A stretch of DNA of 64,000 nucleotides from Bordetella ansorpii (GTDB taxonomy: Bacteria; Pseudomonadota; Gammaproteobacteria; Burkholderiales; Burkholderiaceae_B), in the NCBI RefSeq assembly GCF_900078315.1, contig NZ_FKBS01000025.1, positions 521,506 through 585,505 on the forward strand, written 5' to 3'. The position numbers were made by a program, and so were the translations under genes. The notes under the pieces are model-generated. The model saw only the letters and a program-made list of their open reading frames with translations. It ran no database searches and was not told where the DNA came from. Shown here one piece after another: positions 44,467-52,464 of this stretch. Every line of letters starts with the position of its first letter. Within the stretch, counting starts at the first letter, position 1.

Positions 44467-45291
44467 CTATACCGGCCGGTCGCCCCGCAAGGTGATCCGG
44501 TGCATCACCCGCCGGAAGCCGTGATAGTCGTTCACCGGATTGTGCATGGCGCACCGGTTGTCCCAGAACGCGATGGCGTTCGGCGTCCACGCGAAGCGAC
44601 AGGTGAACTCCGGCTTGACCTGATGCTGGAACAGGAACTGCAACAGCGGCGCGCTTTCCTCGTCGGCCAGTCCCTTGATGCCCGCCGTGTGCGCGGTGTT
44701 CAGGTAGAGCGCCTTCCTGCCCGTCTCGGGATGCGTGCGCACCAGCGGATGCTCGGCCCGGTACTGCTGCGGCGCGCCTTCCTTGCCGTCGCTCTTGATG
44801 CGGTCTTCTCGCGTGCGCGACACATCGGCCTTGGCCGACGTGCTGATACCGACCAGGCCGTCCAGCAAGCGCTTCATGGTGTCGGACAGCGTGTCGTACG
44901 CCAGGTACTGGTTGGCGAACAGCGTGTCGCCGCCATACGGCGGAATCTCGCGCGACAGCAGCATCGACCCCATCGGCGGCTCTTGCAGATAGGTGGTGTC
45001 CGAGTGCCAGACGCCACCGAAGTTGCTGCGCTCGTGCTCCAGCTTCTTCACTTCGATGATCTGTGGATGGCCCTCCAGGCCCTTCACGAAGGGATATTCG
45101 ATGGGCTCGCCCATCACCGACGCGAAATCCAGGAACTGCGCGGGCGTCAGGTCCTGGCCGCGCAGGAAGATGACCTGATGGTCCAGCAGGGCCTGCCGGA
45201 CCTTGGCGGCCTGTTCGCCGCGCAGCGGCCGGGTCAGGTCCACACCCGAGATCTCGGCGCCCAGGGCACCCGCGATTCGCTTGATGTCCAA
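44467..45291 (-). CDS. Taurine dioxygenase-like (TauD/TfdA) Fe(II)/2OG dioxygenase
   Basis: This 274-residue enzyme has the size and motifs of TauD: HSD (H96, D98 in GGVWHSDTTYLQEPPMGSML), distal histidine H250 (NRCAMHNPVNDYHG) and 2OG-binding arginine R265 (RVMHRITLRG). It oxygenates a sulfonate, herbicide-like ether or related acid, releasing for example sulfite (known for the family). No ssu/tau transporter lies next to it, so taurine use is unproven. It diverges from a gntR gene with a 21-bp perfect dyad between them. Confidence 0.9.
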   Translation of the reverse strand: MDIKRIAGALGAEISGVDLTRPLRGEQAAKVRQALLDHQVIFLRGQDLTPAQFLDFASVMGEPIEYPFVKGLEGHPQIIEVKKLEHERSNFGGVWHSDTTYLQEPPMGSMLLSREIPPYGGDTLFANQYLAYDTLSDTMKRLLDGLVGISTSAKADVSRTREDRIKSDGKEGAPQQYRAEHPLVRTHPETGRKALYLNTAHTAGIKGLADEESAPLLQFLFQHQVKPEFTCRFAWTPNAIAFWDNRCAMHNPVNDYHGFRRVMHRITLRGDRPV

Positions 45292-45396
45292 CGTTGTCTC
45301 CCTGATTCTGTGTCGCGCCTCGTCGTGCGCTGAATCCCCATTCTAGTGCCGTCGTGCCGGATCATGATGCGCCGCAGCGTGACGCGGCAATTTTCG

Positions 45397-45417
45397 TTCT
45401 GTATTCTGAATACAGAA
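45397..45417. promoter_or_regulatory. 21-bp perfect dyad, putative GntR operator
   Basis: Arms TTCTGTATTC and GAATACAGAA flank a central T in the gap between the TauD-like gene (start 45291) and gntR (start 45436). The GTAT...ATAC core fits FadR/FCD-type GntR operators. It ends 18 bp before the gntR ATG and so probably mediates autoregulation. Confidence 0.72.
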
Positions 45418-45435
45418 AACAGCCGGAAGACCGCC

Positions 45436-46110
45436 ATGCTGAAGCCCCTGCCCGCACCGGGCGATCTGGTGCAGACCGTCTATCTCGAACTGCGGGAAGC
45501 CGTCATCGGCGGTTCGCTGGCGCCTGGGTCGCGCCTGGGCCAGGAGGATCTGGCGGCGCGTTTCGGCATCTCGCGGCAACCCGTGCTGCAGGCCCTGGCG
45601 CAACTGGAGCGCGACGGCCTGGCCGTGCGTGCGGATGGACGCGGCACGCTGCAAGTGGCGCCGCTCGATCCGCAGCTGGTGCAGGAGTTCTACCAACTGC
45701 GCGCCGAGATCGATGCGCTGGCCGCGCGGCTGGCCGCCGAACGCATCCACGCGGGCGTGGTCAGCCCGCTGCCGGATTCGCTGGTCGAGCGGGGCCTGGC
45801 GGCGTTGCGGCGCGCACGCATGCCGGCGCTGATCGCGGCCGATACCCAACTGCACCGCGCCATCTACGAAGCCTCGGGCAACCGCTTGCTGGCCGCGCTG
45901 ATGGAGCCGCAATGGGGCCATCTGGAACGCGTGATGTCGGCCGTGCTGAAGCCCGCGGCGGTACGCGCCGGGCTATGGGACGAACATGCGGCCATTGTGG
46001 CGGCCATCAATGCCGGCGACGCCGATCTCGCGGCGACGCTGGCCCGCCATCATGCCATCCGTGCCGCGGAAGGCCTGCTGCCCAGACTGGCGCAGCGCGC
46101 GGCGGCGTGA
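45436..46110 (+). CDS. GntR-family regulator (FadR/FCD subfamily)
   Basis: This 224-residue protein has a winged helix (about 10-75: GSRLGQEDLAARFGISRQPV, then LQALAQLERDGLAVRADGRG) and an FCD domain (LVQEFYQLRAEIDALAARLA, ...ADTQLHRAIYEASGN, ...HHAIRAAEGL) with metal-type histidines. The start at 45436 follows GGAAG and gives the normal N-terminus; 30 upstream in-frame codons run through the operator. It likely controls the divergent TauD-like gene and possibly the PhyH operon 157 bp downstream. Confidence 0.9.
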   Translation: MLKPLPAPGDLVQTVYLELREAVIGGSLAPGSRLGQEDLAARFGISRQPVLQALAQLERDGLAVRADGRGTLQVAPLDPQLVQEFYQLRAEIDALAARLAAERIHAGVVSPLPDSLVERGLAALRRARMPALIAADTQLHRAIYEASGNRLLAALMEPQWGHLERVMSAVLKPAAVRAGLWDEHAAIVAAINAGDADLAATLARHHAIRAAEGLLPRLAQRAAA

Positions 46111-46267
46111 TGGACACGCAACACTGACTTCCACGCGGCATCCGGCCGTGCAGCGCCGCAACATCGCAGCTTTGCAGTTCCCCGCAGCAGACAGCATCCC
46201 ATCTGCCGGCCCCTGTGCCGGCGCTTTCAGAAGCCGGCCGCAGCCGGCCTGTCATACGGAGACGACG

Positions 46268-47143
46268 ATGCAACTGAGCCAAGCGCAACTCGAACAGTTC
46301 GACCGGGATGGATTCCTGTTCTTTCCCGCCCTGTTTTCCCCCGAGGAAATCGCCAAGCTGACCGACGAGGTGCCCCGCCTGTACGCCCAGGACCGCCCCG
46401 AGAACGTGCGCGAGAAACACAGCGGCGCGGTGCGCACCAACTTCGCCGCGCATCTGTACAGCGGGCCTTTCGCGCGGCTGGCGCGCCATCCACGCATGGT
46501 GCGGCCGGTCGAGCAGCTGTTCGGCGAACCGGTTTACATGCACCAGTTCAAGATCAACGGCAAGAACGCCTTCGACGGCGACGTGTGGCAGTGGCACCAG
46601 GACTACGGCACCTGGCTGAACGACGACCTGATGCCCACGCCGCGCGCCATGAACGTGGCGATTTTCCTGGACGAGGTCAACGAGGTGAACGGCCCGCTGA
46701 TGTTCATTCCCGGCAGCCACCGCATGGGCGTGCTGGAAGCCGGCCACGACCTGACCACCACCAGCTATCCGCTGTGGACCATCAACAACGACAACATCCG
46801 CACGCTGGTCGACAAGGCCGGCGGGCGCAACGGCGGCATCGTCGCGCCCAAGGGGCCGGCGGGGTCGATGCTGCTGTTCCACTCGTGTCTGGTGCACGCG
46901 TCCACGTCGAACCTCAGCCCGTGGAATCGCGTCAGCGTCTATCTGAGCCTGTGCGCGGTCTCGAACCACATCCGCCGCCACAAGCGCGTGGAATGGATCG
47001 CGCACCGCGATTTCGCGCCCATCGAATGCCTGCCGGACGACTGCCTGCGAAAGGACTATCCTGTGGAATTGCCGTGGCAGCATGGCACGCCGCCTGCTGC
47101 CTCGCGCACGTCGCTGGAACCCCTCGAGGAGGCCGTCCAATGA
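46268..47143 (+). CDS. PhyH-family Fe(II)/2OG dioxygenase, coupled to an SAF-domain dehydrogenase
   Basis: This 291-residue protein has HxD at H110/D112 (WQWHQDYGTW), GPLMFIPGSHR, distal histidine H210 (LLFHSCLVHASTSN) and 2OG arginine R221 (WNRVSVYLS). The HQDYGTWLNDDLMPTPRAMN stretch resembles ectoine-hydroxylase-like PhyH proteins, but no ectoine genes are present. GGAG lies six bases before the ATG. Its stop overlaps the next ATG by four bases, so the two products are made together and probably act in one pathway on an unknown substrate. Confidence 0.85.
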   Translation: MQLSQAQLEQFDRDGFLFFPALFSPEEIAKLTDEVPRLYAQDRPENVREKHSGAVRTNFAAHLYSGPFARLARHPRMVRPVEQLFGEPVYMHQFKINGKNAFDGDVWQWHQDYGTWLNDDLMPTPRAMNVAIFLDEVNEVNGPLMFIPGSHRMGVLEAGHDLTTTSYPLWTINNDNIRTLVDKAGGRNGGIVAPKGPAGSMLLFHSCLVHASTSNLSPWNRVSVYLSLCAVSNHIRRHKRVEWIAHRDFAPIECLPDDCLRKDYPVELPWQHGTPPAASRTSLEPLEEAVQ

Positions 47144-48477
47144 ATCTGCACCGCATGCTCAAGCAGCGCGAAGCCGACGACAAGCCGCTGCGCGTGGCGC
47201 TGATCGGCGCCGGCAAGTTCGGCTCGATGTTTCTCAGCCAGGCGCAGCGCACGCCCGGCATCCGGCTGGTGGCCGTGGCCGACCTGGCCCCCGACCGCGC
47301 GCGCGCCGCGCTGACCAAGGTGGGCTGGCCCGCCGCCGCGCTGAACGCGGGCAGCGTCCACGAGGCCGTGAAATCGCGCAAGGTGTATTTCAGCGACGAT
47401 GCGCTGTCCGTCATTGCCGATCCGAACGTCGAGATCGTCATCGACGCCACCGGCCAGCCGGCCGCCGGCATCCGCCACGTGCTGGCCTGCTGCGAGCATG
47501 GCAAGCACATCATCATGGTCAACGTGGAAGCCGATGCCCTGGCCGGGCCATTGCTGGCCAAGCGTGCGCGCGAGGCGGGCATCGTGTACTCGCTGGCATA
47601 CGGCGACCAGCCCGCGCTGATCTGCGAGATGGTCGACTGGGCGCGCACCAGTGGCTTCGAGGTCGTGGCCGCCGGCAAGGGCACCAAGTACCTGCCCGAG
47701 TTCCATACGTCCACGCCCGACACCGTGTGGCCGTACTACGGCTTCACCGACGAAATGGTGGCCGCGGGCGACTTCAATGCGCAGATGTTCAACAGCTTCC
47801 TGGACGGCACCAAGAGCGCCATCGAGATGGCCGCGGTGTCCAACGCCACGGGCCTGGCGCCCTCGCCCACCGGCCTGCATTTTCCGCCCTGCGGCGTGGA
47901 CGACCTGGCGCGCGTGCTGCGGCCGCGCGAGGATGGCGGCATCCTGCATCACCGTGGGCAGGTCGAGGTGATCTCGTCGCTGGAACGCGATGGTCGTCCG
48001 GTGTTCCGCGATTTGCGCTGGGGCGTGTACGTCACGCTGGCCGGGGACAGCGACTACGTGCGGCGCTGCTTCAACGAGTACGGCCTGGTCACCGACCCCA
48101 GCGGCAACTACACGGCCATGTACAAGCCCTATCACCTGATCGGACTGGAACTGGGCATCAGCGTGGCCAGCGTCGGGTTGCGGCGCGAACCCACCGGTTC
48201 GCCGGCCGGCTGGCACGGCGATGTCGTGGCCACCGCCAAGCGCAACCTGCAAGCCGGACAGATGCTGGACGGCGAAGGCGGCTATACGGTGTACGGGCAG
48301 TTGGTGCCGGCGCGCGTGTCGGTGGCGGATGGCTATCTGCCGCTGGGGCTGGCGCACAAGGTGCAGTTGAAGCGCGCCGTGAAGGAAGGCCAGGCCGTGC
48401 GCTGGGAGGACGTCGAGTTCGACGACAACGCGATGGCGGTGCGGTTCAGGCGGGAGATGGAACAGACGTTCGGGTGA
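47140..48477 (+). CDS. NAD(P)-binding homoserine-dehydrogenase-like oxidoreductase with C-terminal SAF domain
   Basis: This 445-residue protein has a Rossmann motif LRVALIGAGKFGSMFL (about 17-32). The central part resembles the homoserine-dehydrogenase/Gfo-Idh class (VIDATGQPAAGIRHVL, GDQPALICEMVDWA, GKGTKYLPEFH, SFLDGTKSAIEMAAVSNATG). The C-terminal SAF-like module has GYTVYGQLVPARVSVADGYL, then PLGLAHKVQLKRAVKEGQAV. It probably reduces or oxidises a carbonyl on a small acid. The reaction has not been assigned for this architecture to my knowledge. It is co-translated with the PhyH dioxygenase. Confidence 0.8.
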   Translation: MNLHRMLKQREADDKPLRVALIGAGKFGSMFLSQAQRTPGIRLVAVADLAPDRARAALTKVGWPAAALNAGSVHEAVKSRKVYFSDDALSVIADPNVEIVIDATGQPAAGIRHVLACCEHGKHIIMVNVEADALAGPLLAKRAREAGIVYSLAYGDQPALICEMVDWARTSGFEVVAAGKGTKYLPEFHTSTPDTVWPYYGFTDEMVAAGDFNAQMFNSFLDGTKSAIEMAAVSNATGLAPSPTGLHFPPCGVDDLARVLRPREDGGILHHRGQVEVISSLERDGRPVFRDLRWGVYVTLAGDSDYVRRCFNEYGLVTDPSGNYTAMYKPYHLIGLELGISVASVGLRREPTGSPAGWHGDVVATAKRNLQAGQMLDGEGGYTVYGQLVPARVSVADGYLPLGLAHKVQLKRAVKEGQAVRWEDVEFDDNAMAVRFRREMEQTFG

Positions 48478-48580
48478 ACGGCCAAGGGAGACGCCCGGTG
48501 GAGATCGGGCGCCTCTCTTTCAGTCGCGGGTGAAAAATCAGTATGATAAAGTATGAACCATCTTATCGAGAGGATGGCGC

Positions 48581-48865
48581 ATGTCCACGACTCTGGAACG
48601 CCTGACCATCACCATGCCCCCTGAAATGGCCGCCAGCATCAAACAGGCCGTGGATGAAGGAGACTATGCCTCGACCAGTGAAGTTGTCCGAGAAGCGGTG
48701 CGCGAATGGAAAATTCGCCGCGAGTTGATGTTGAATGAGCTGACCGCGCTCAAGGCAGATATCGACCAAGGATTAGCGGATGTCGCCGCGGGCCGCGTTA
48801 AAGATTTTGACGCAGACAGCATCATTGCTCGAGGAAGATCGCTATTGGCCACCCGCTCCAGCTAA
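48581..48865 (+). CDS. ParD-like ribbon-helix-helix antitoxin
   Basis: This 94-residue protein has the N-terminal RHH strand and helices ERLTITMPPEMAASIKQAVD, then EGDYASTSEVVREAVREWKI, the ParD/CopG-like signature. A C-terminal arm follows (ALKADIDQGLADVAAGRVKD) that in relatives binds ParE. A ParE-like coding remnant follows immediately (48844-49001), so the antitoxin may now be solitary. The gene is less GC-rich than its surroundings. Upstream (about 48540) is AT-rich TATGATAAAGTATGAAC, a possible promoter or operator. Confidence 0.85.
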   Translation: MSTTLERLTITMPPEMAASIKQAVDEGDYASTSEVVREAVREWKIRRELMLNELTALKADIDQGLADVAAGRVKDFDADSIIARGRSLLATRSS

Positions 48866-49001
48866 CTGACAGTGCAGACCGCGATCTACTGGAGATCTGG
48901 TCGTACATTGCACGCGAATCGGTCGCCAGCAAGTTCATCCGGCGCGCGCGATCTGGCCTCGATCGCGCATCAAGACGGGTTCAAGCACTGAGTCCCGGCC
49001 G
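48844..49001 (+). pseudogene. Decayed ParE-like toxin remnant
   Basis: In the frame offset from parD the sequence reads LQLTDSADRDLLEIWSYIAR then ESVASKFIRRARSGLDRASR, a clear ParE N-terminus (L-T-x-x-A-x-x-D-L-x-E-I-W-x-Y-I-A). No ATG, GTG or TTG opens this frame at the expected overlap with parD (ATT at 48844). The normal C-terminal GR-x-R...LRSF...Y-x-I-x-Y-R half is replaced by RVQALSPGRYIRS and non-homologous residues, reading into the convergent LysR gene. Loss of start and C-terminus suggests an inactive toxin. Confidence 0.65.
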
Positions 49002-49883
49002 CTACATCCGTTCCGACAGAAAATCCAGGAAGCACGCAATGCGCCGCGCCAACTGCGTGTTCCGGTAATACACCGCATGCAGCGGCTGCCGATACCCGTT
49101 GTCCGCCGAATCAAGCACCCTCACCAGGCGCCCTGCCTCCAGATCCGCGCGCGTCATGAACTCTGACAGGCAGGCGATGCCCAGCCCCGCCAACACCAAT
49201 CCACGGATGGTCTCGCCACTGGATGCCGCCATGTCCGGCACGATGGGATAGGTATTGCCGCCCTCGTGCCGCACCGGCCAGTTGTTCAGCGACTCGGGCT
49301 GCGTGAAGCCGATCTTCATGTGCTGCGCCAGCGCGGCCACGTTGCGCGGACGGCCATGCTTCTCGATATAGGCAGGGCTGGCCACCAGGTACAGCCGCGA
49401 CGGACGGAACGGCCGCGCATGCAGCGATGAATCCACCAGCGGACCGGCGCGGATCGCCAGGTCGGTGCGATGCTCGACCAGATCGACGATGCGGTCGTTG
49501 CTGGTCAGCTCCAGTTGGATGGCGGGATAGCGTTCATGGAAAGCGGCCACGTGCGGCACGATGCAATGCAGGATCACCGGCGCCGAGGCATCCACGCGCA
49601 GCCTGCCCGCCGGCTGCTGGTGGCGGATGCGCATGCACTCCTCGGCCTCGTCCAGCGCGCCCACGATGCCGCGCGCCTTCTGCTGGAACTGCAGGCCTTC
49701 CTCGGTCAGCTCCATGCGGCGCGTGGTGCGCGTCAGCAGCGTCACGCCCAGTTGCTCTTCCAGCCGCGCCAGCGCCCGGCTGACGCCCGAGGCCGTCTGC
49801 CCCAGGGATTCGGCCGCCGCGCTCATGCTGCCGGTGTCCACCACCGCCAGAAAGACCCGCAAGGCATCTGAATTGAGCGCCAT
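49002..49883 (-). CDS. LysR-family regulator, divergent from an MFS exporter
   Basis: This 293-residue protein has the HTH ALRVFLAVVDTGSMSAAAES, with LGQTASGVSRALARLEEQLGVTLLTRTTRR, and a CrgA-type effector domain (PAGRLRVDASAPVILHCIVP, RTDLAIRAGPL). It faces the MFS gene at 49987 across about 100 bp, so it probably regulates that exporter. Its C-terminal codons overlap the decayed ParE frame on the other strand. Confidence 0.92.
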   Translation of the reverse strand: MALNSDALRVFLAVVDTGSMSAAAESLGQTASGVSRALARLEEQLGVTLLTRTTRRMELTEEGLQFQQKARGIVGALDEAEECMRIRHQQPAGRLRVDASAPVILHCIVPHVAAFHERYPAIQLELTSNDRIVDLVEHRTDLAIRAGPLVDSSLHARPFRPSRLYLVASPAYIEKHGRPRNVAALAQHMKIGFTQPESLNNWPVRHEGGNTYPIVPDMAASSGETIRGLVLAGLGIACLSEFMTRADLEAGRLVRVLDSADNGYRQPLHAVYYRNTQLARRIACFLDFLSERM

Positions 49884-49986
49884 CTTTGCCCCCAGAACAT
49901 AAGTCCTGTGATTTTAGAGTGCTTTTTCTCAAAGATCCCGCGGCGCACAATGCCGGGCATTCGATCCCTTAACTGGAGTTTTCATC

Positions 49987-51153
49987 ATGCCTATCGCGCT
50001 TTGGGCGCTTGCCGTGGGGGCCTTCGGCATCGGCACCACGGAATTCGTCATCATGGGGCTTTTGCCTCAGGTCGGGGCCAGCCTCGACGTCACCCTGTCC
50101 AGCGCCGGCTTGCTGGTGACCGGCTACGCCCTGGGCGTCACCGTGGGCGCGCCGCCCGTGGCCATCCTGACCACGCGCCTGCCGCGCAAGACGCTGCTGC
50201 TGGCGCTGATGGTGATCTTCATCGCGGGCAACCTGGCGTGTGCGCTGGCGCCCGACTACGGCTGGCTGATGGCCGCGCGCGTGCTGACCTCGCTGGCGCA
50301 TGGCGCCTTCTTCGGCGTGGGGTCGGTGGTCGCCACCAGCCTGGTGCGCGCCGACAAGCAGGCCTCGGCCATCGCCCTGATGTTCACCGGCCTGACGCTG
50401 GCCAACGTGCTGGGCGTACCCTTCGGCACCTGGCTGGGCCAGGCCTGGGGCTGGCGCTCGACGTTCTGGGCCGTGACGGCCATCGGCGTGGTGGCGTTCA
50501 TCGCCATCGCCGCCCTGGTGCCCGCCAGCCGTGGCACCCATCAAAGCAATCTGCAGGGGGAACTGCGCGCCCTGGCCCGTCCGCAGGTGATGCTGGGCTT
50601 CCTGATGACCGTGCTGGGCTTCGGCGGCGTGTTCACGGCCTTCACCTACATCTCGCCCTTGCTGACCCAACTGACGGGCTTTCCCGAAAGCGCGGTCTCG
50701 CCCATCCTGCTGCTGTTCGGCGTGGGCCTGGTGGCCGGCAACACCTTCGGCGGCCGCATGGCGGACCGCCGGCTGATGCCCACGCTGGTCGGCAGCCTGG
50801 CCGTCCTGGCCGTGGTGCTGGTGCTGTTCACCTTCACCGTGCACGACAAGGTATTGGCCGTGATCACCGTCGGCGTGCTGGGGGCGGCCGCCTTCGCCAC
50901 CGTGCCCCCGCTGCAGATGCGCGTGCTGGAGCAGGCCGGCGGCGCTCCCAACCTGGCCTCGGCCTTCAACATCGCCGCGTTCAACCTGGGCAACGCCATC
51001 GGCGCCTGGCTCGGCGGCCTGACCATCGATCACGGCCTGGGACTGGGCAGCACCCCGCTGGTGGCCGCGGCGGTCACGGCCAGCGGCTTGCTGGTGGCCG
51101 TCTACAGCTGGCGCCAGGACCGCAAGACCGTGCCGGCGATGGCGGCCATGTAA
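49987..51153 (+). CDS. MFS transporter, DHA1 (AraJ/YdhP-like) family
   Basis: This 388-residue, 12-TM protein starts with the signature WALAVGAFGIGTTEFVIMGL. It carries the loop LTTRLPRKTLL and motif-C-like TGLTLANVLGVPFGTWLGQA. It is the same subfamily as the exporter at 3780-4991, sharing the IGTTEF and LP[R/K]-RTLL motifs. GGAG lies ten bases before the ATG. Exports sugars or drugs in relatives; the substrate is unknown. It is paired with a divergent LysR regulator. Confidence 0.93.
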   Translation: MPIALWALAVGAFGIGTTEFVIMGLLPQVGASLDVTLSSAGLLVTGYALGVTVGAPPVAILTTRLPRKTLLLALMVIFIAGNLACALAPDYGWLMAARVLTSLAHGAFFGVGSVVATSLVRADKQASAIALMFTGLTLANVLGVPFGTWLGQAWGWRSTFWAVTAIGVVAFIAIAALVPASRGTHQSNLQGELRALARPQVMLGFLMTVLGFGGVFTAFTYISPLLTQLTGFPESAVSPILLLFGVGLVAGNTFGGRMADRRLMPTLVGSLAVLAVVLVLFTFTVHDKVLAVITVGVLGAAAFATVPPLQMRVLEQAGGAPNLASAFNIAAFNLGNAIGAWLGGLTIDHGLGLGSTPLVAAAVTASGLLVAVYSWRQDRKTVPAMAAM

Positions 51154-51405
51154 CCCCTTCGATGCTGCGCAGGACACCGGCCCGAGGCAGCACGGCGCGG
51201 ACCGTATGACGTGAACATCGCGTGCCCCGGGCGTCCAGACTTTCCGTCTCACTACAATCAAGCCAGCACCGGGTCCTGGCCGCCAGGCCCGAGCCCGGCG
51301 CAACAGATGCCCCGCAACCGTGCGAGGGCGCATGAAGGCCTCGCTCCGCCCCCACGGCTTGCTGTCCGCCCCGGGCCGATCCGAAGGCCAAAACGGAGAC
51401 AAAGG

Positions 51406-52374
51406 ATGCAGCACTTCACCCGGGCGGCAGCCCTGCTTGCCTGTCTTGCCGCGGTGGCCGCGCCCGCCGCCGCGCAGGACGCCTTTCCCACCAAGCCCGT
51501 GCGCCTGATCGTGCCGCAGACACCGGGCGGCGCCTCCGACGTGCTGGCGCGCATCGTCAGCCAGCAGCTCACGAAGAAATGGGGCCAACCCGTGGTGGTG
51601 GAGAACCGCGCGGGCGCGGGCGGCAACGTCGGCATGGAAGCGGTGATCGCCGCCGAGCCCGACGGCCATACGCTGTTGATGAGCTACGTCGGCACGCAGG
51701 CCATCAACGGCGCGCTGTACAAGAACCTGTCCTTCGATCCCGGCACCGGCTTCGCGCCGGTCGCCACGCTGGCGACGCTGCCCTTCGTGGCCGTGGGCCG
51801 GCCCGACGCGCCGTTTCATACGGTGCCCGGGCTGGTGAAGGCCGCGAAGGCGGGACGCGTGACGTATGGATCGGCGGGCAACGGCTCGGTGAACCATCTG
51901 CTGGGCGAAATGTTCAACCGCGCCGCCGGGGTGAAGATGGTGCACGTGCCGTATCGCGGCGCGGCGCCGGCCCTGCAGGATCTGCTGGGTGGCCGCATCG
52001 ACGTGGTCTTCACCAGCCTGCCCTCGGTGGCGGGGCAGATCAAGAGCGGCAGCCTGCGGCCCATCGCGGTCACCAGCGGCCAGCGCGCCAGGTCGTTCGC
52101 CGGCATTCCCACCATCGCCGAAGCGGGGTTCAAGGACTTCGACGTGAATCCATGGTTCGGGCTGATGGCGCCGAAGCAGACGCCCGCCGCGCGGGTGGCG
52201 CGCATCAATCGTGACGTGAACGAGATCCTGCGCCAACCTGAGGTGGCCGAGAGCTTCGCCGCGCAAGGCGCCCAGCCCTACATCACCACGCCGGCGGAAT
52301 TCGCCGGCGTGTTGAAGAACGACGTGGCCAAGTGGGGCGCGGTGGTTCGGGCATCGGGCGCCAGCGTGGATTAG
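51406..52374 (+). CDS. Bug-family substrate-binding protein
   Basis: This 322-residue protein has a signal peptide (RAAALLACLAAVAAPAAAQ). Bug motifs are VRLIVPQTPGGASDVLARIV, VVENRAGAGGNVGMEAV, VPYRGAAPALQDLLGG and IPTIAEAGFKDFDVNPWFG. No membrane components are adjacent. It is convergent with another Bug gene at 52465, with a 32-bp perfect palindrome between them. The ligand is unknown. Confidence 0.93.
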   Translation: MQHFTRAAALLACLAAVAAPAAAQDAFPTKPVRLIVPQTPGGASDVLARIVSQQLTKKWGQPVVVENRAGAGGNVGMEAVIAAEPDGHTLLMSYVGTQAINGALYKNLSFDPGTGFAPVATLATLPFVAVGRPDAPFHTVPGLVKAAKAGRVTYGSAGNGSVNHLLGEMFNRAAGVKMVHVPYRGAAPALQDLLGGRIDVVFTSLPSVAGQIKSGSLRPIAVTSGQRARSFAGIPTIAEAGFKDFDVNPWFGLMAPKQTPAARVARINRDVNEILRQPEVAESFAAQGAQPYITTPAEFAGVLKNDVAKWGAVVRASGASVD

Positions 52375-52399
52375 CGCGCGGCTCCCTGAATGCAGCGTG

Positions 52400-52431
52400 G
52401 TCGCGCGCGGCCGGATCCGGCCGCGCGCGAC
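52400..52431. terminator. 32-bp perfect palindrome between convergent Bug genes
   Basis: Sixteen-base arms GTCGCGCGCGGCCGGA and TCCGGCCGCGCGCGAC meet with no loop in DNA. In RNA this would give a very stable hairpin in either direction, fitting a bidirectional terminator, though there are no T-runs. Confidence 0.5.
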
Positions 52432-52464
52432 CCGTCTCTCAGCGAGATGACGGCTTCGTCCCGA

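Noticed and set aside
46111-46267. A short gene between gntR and the PhyH gene
   Set aside because: Only very short frames and no ribosome site; it is treated as a promoter region with no clear motif.
49969-52266. A 765-codon minus-strand frame opposite the MFS and Bug genes
   Set aside because: It is His/Gly/Arg-rich shadow sequence of well-supported plus-strand genes.
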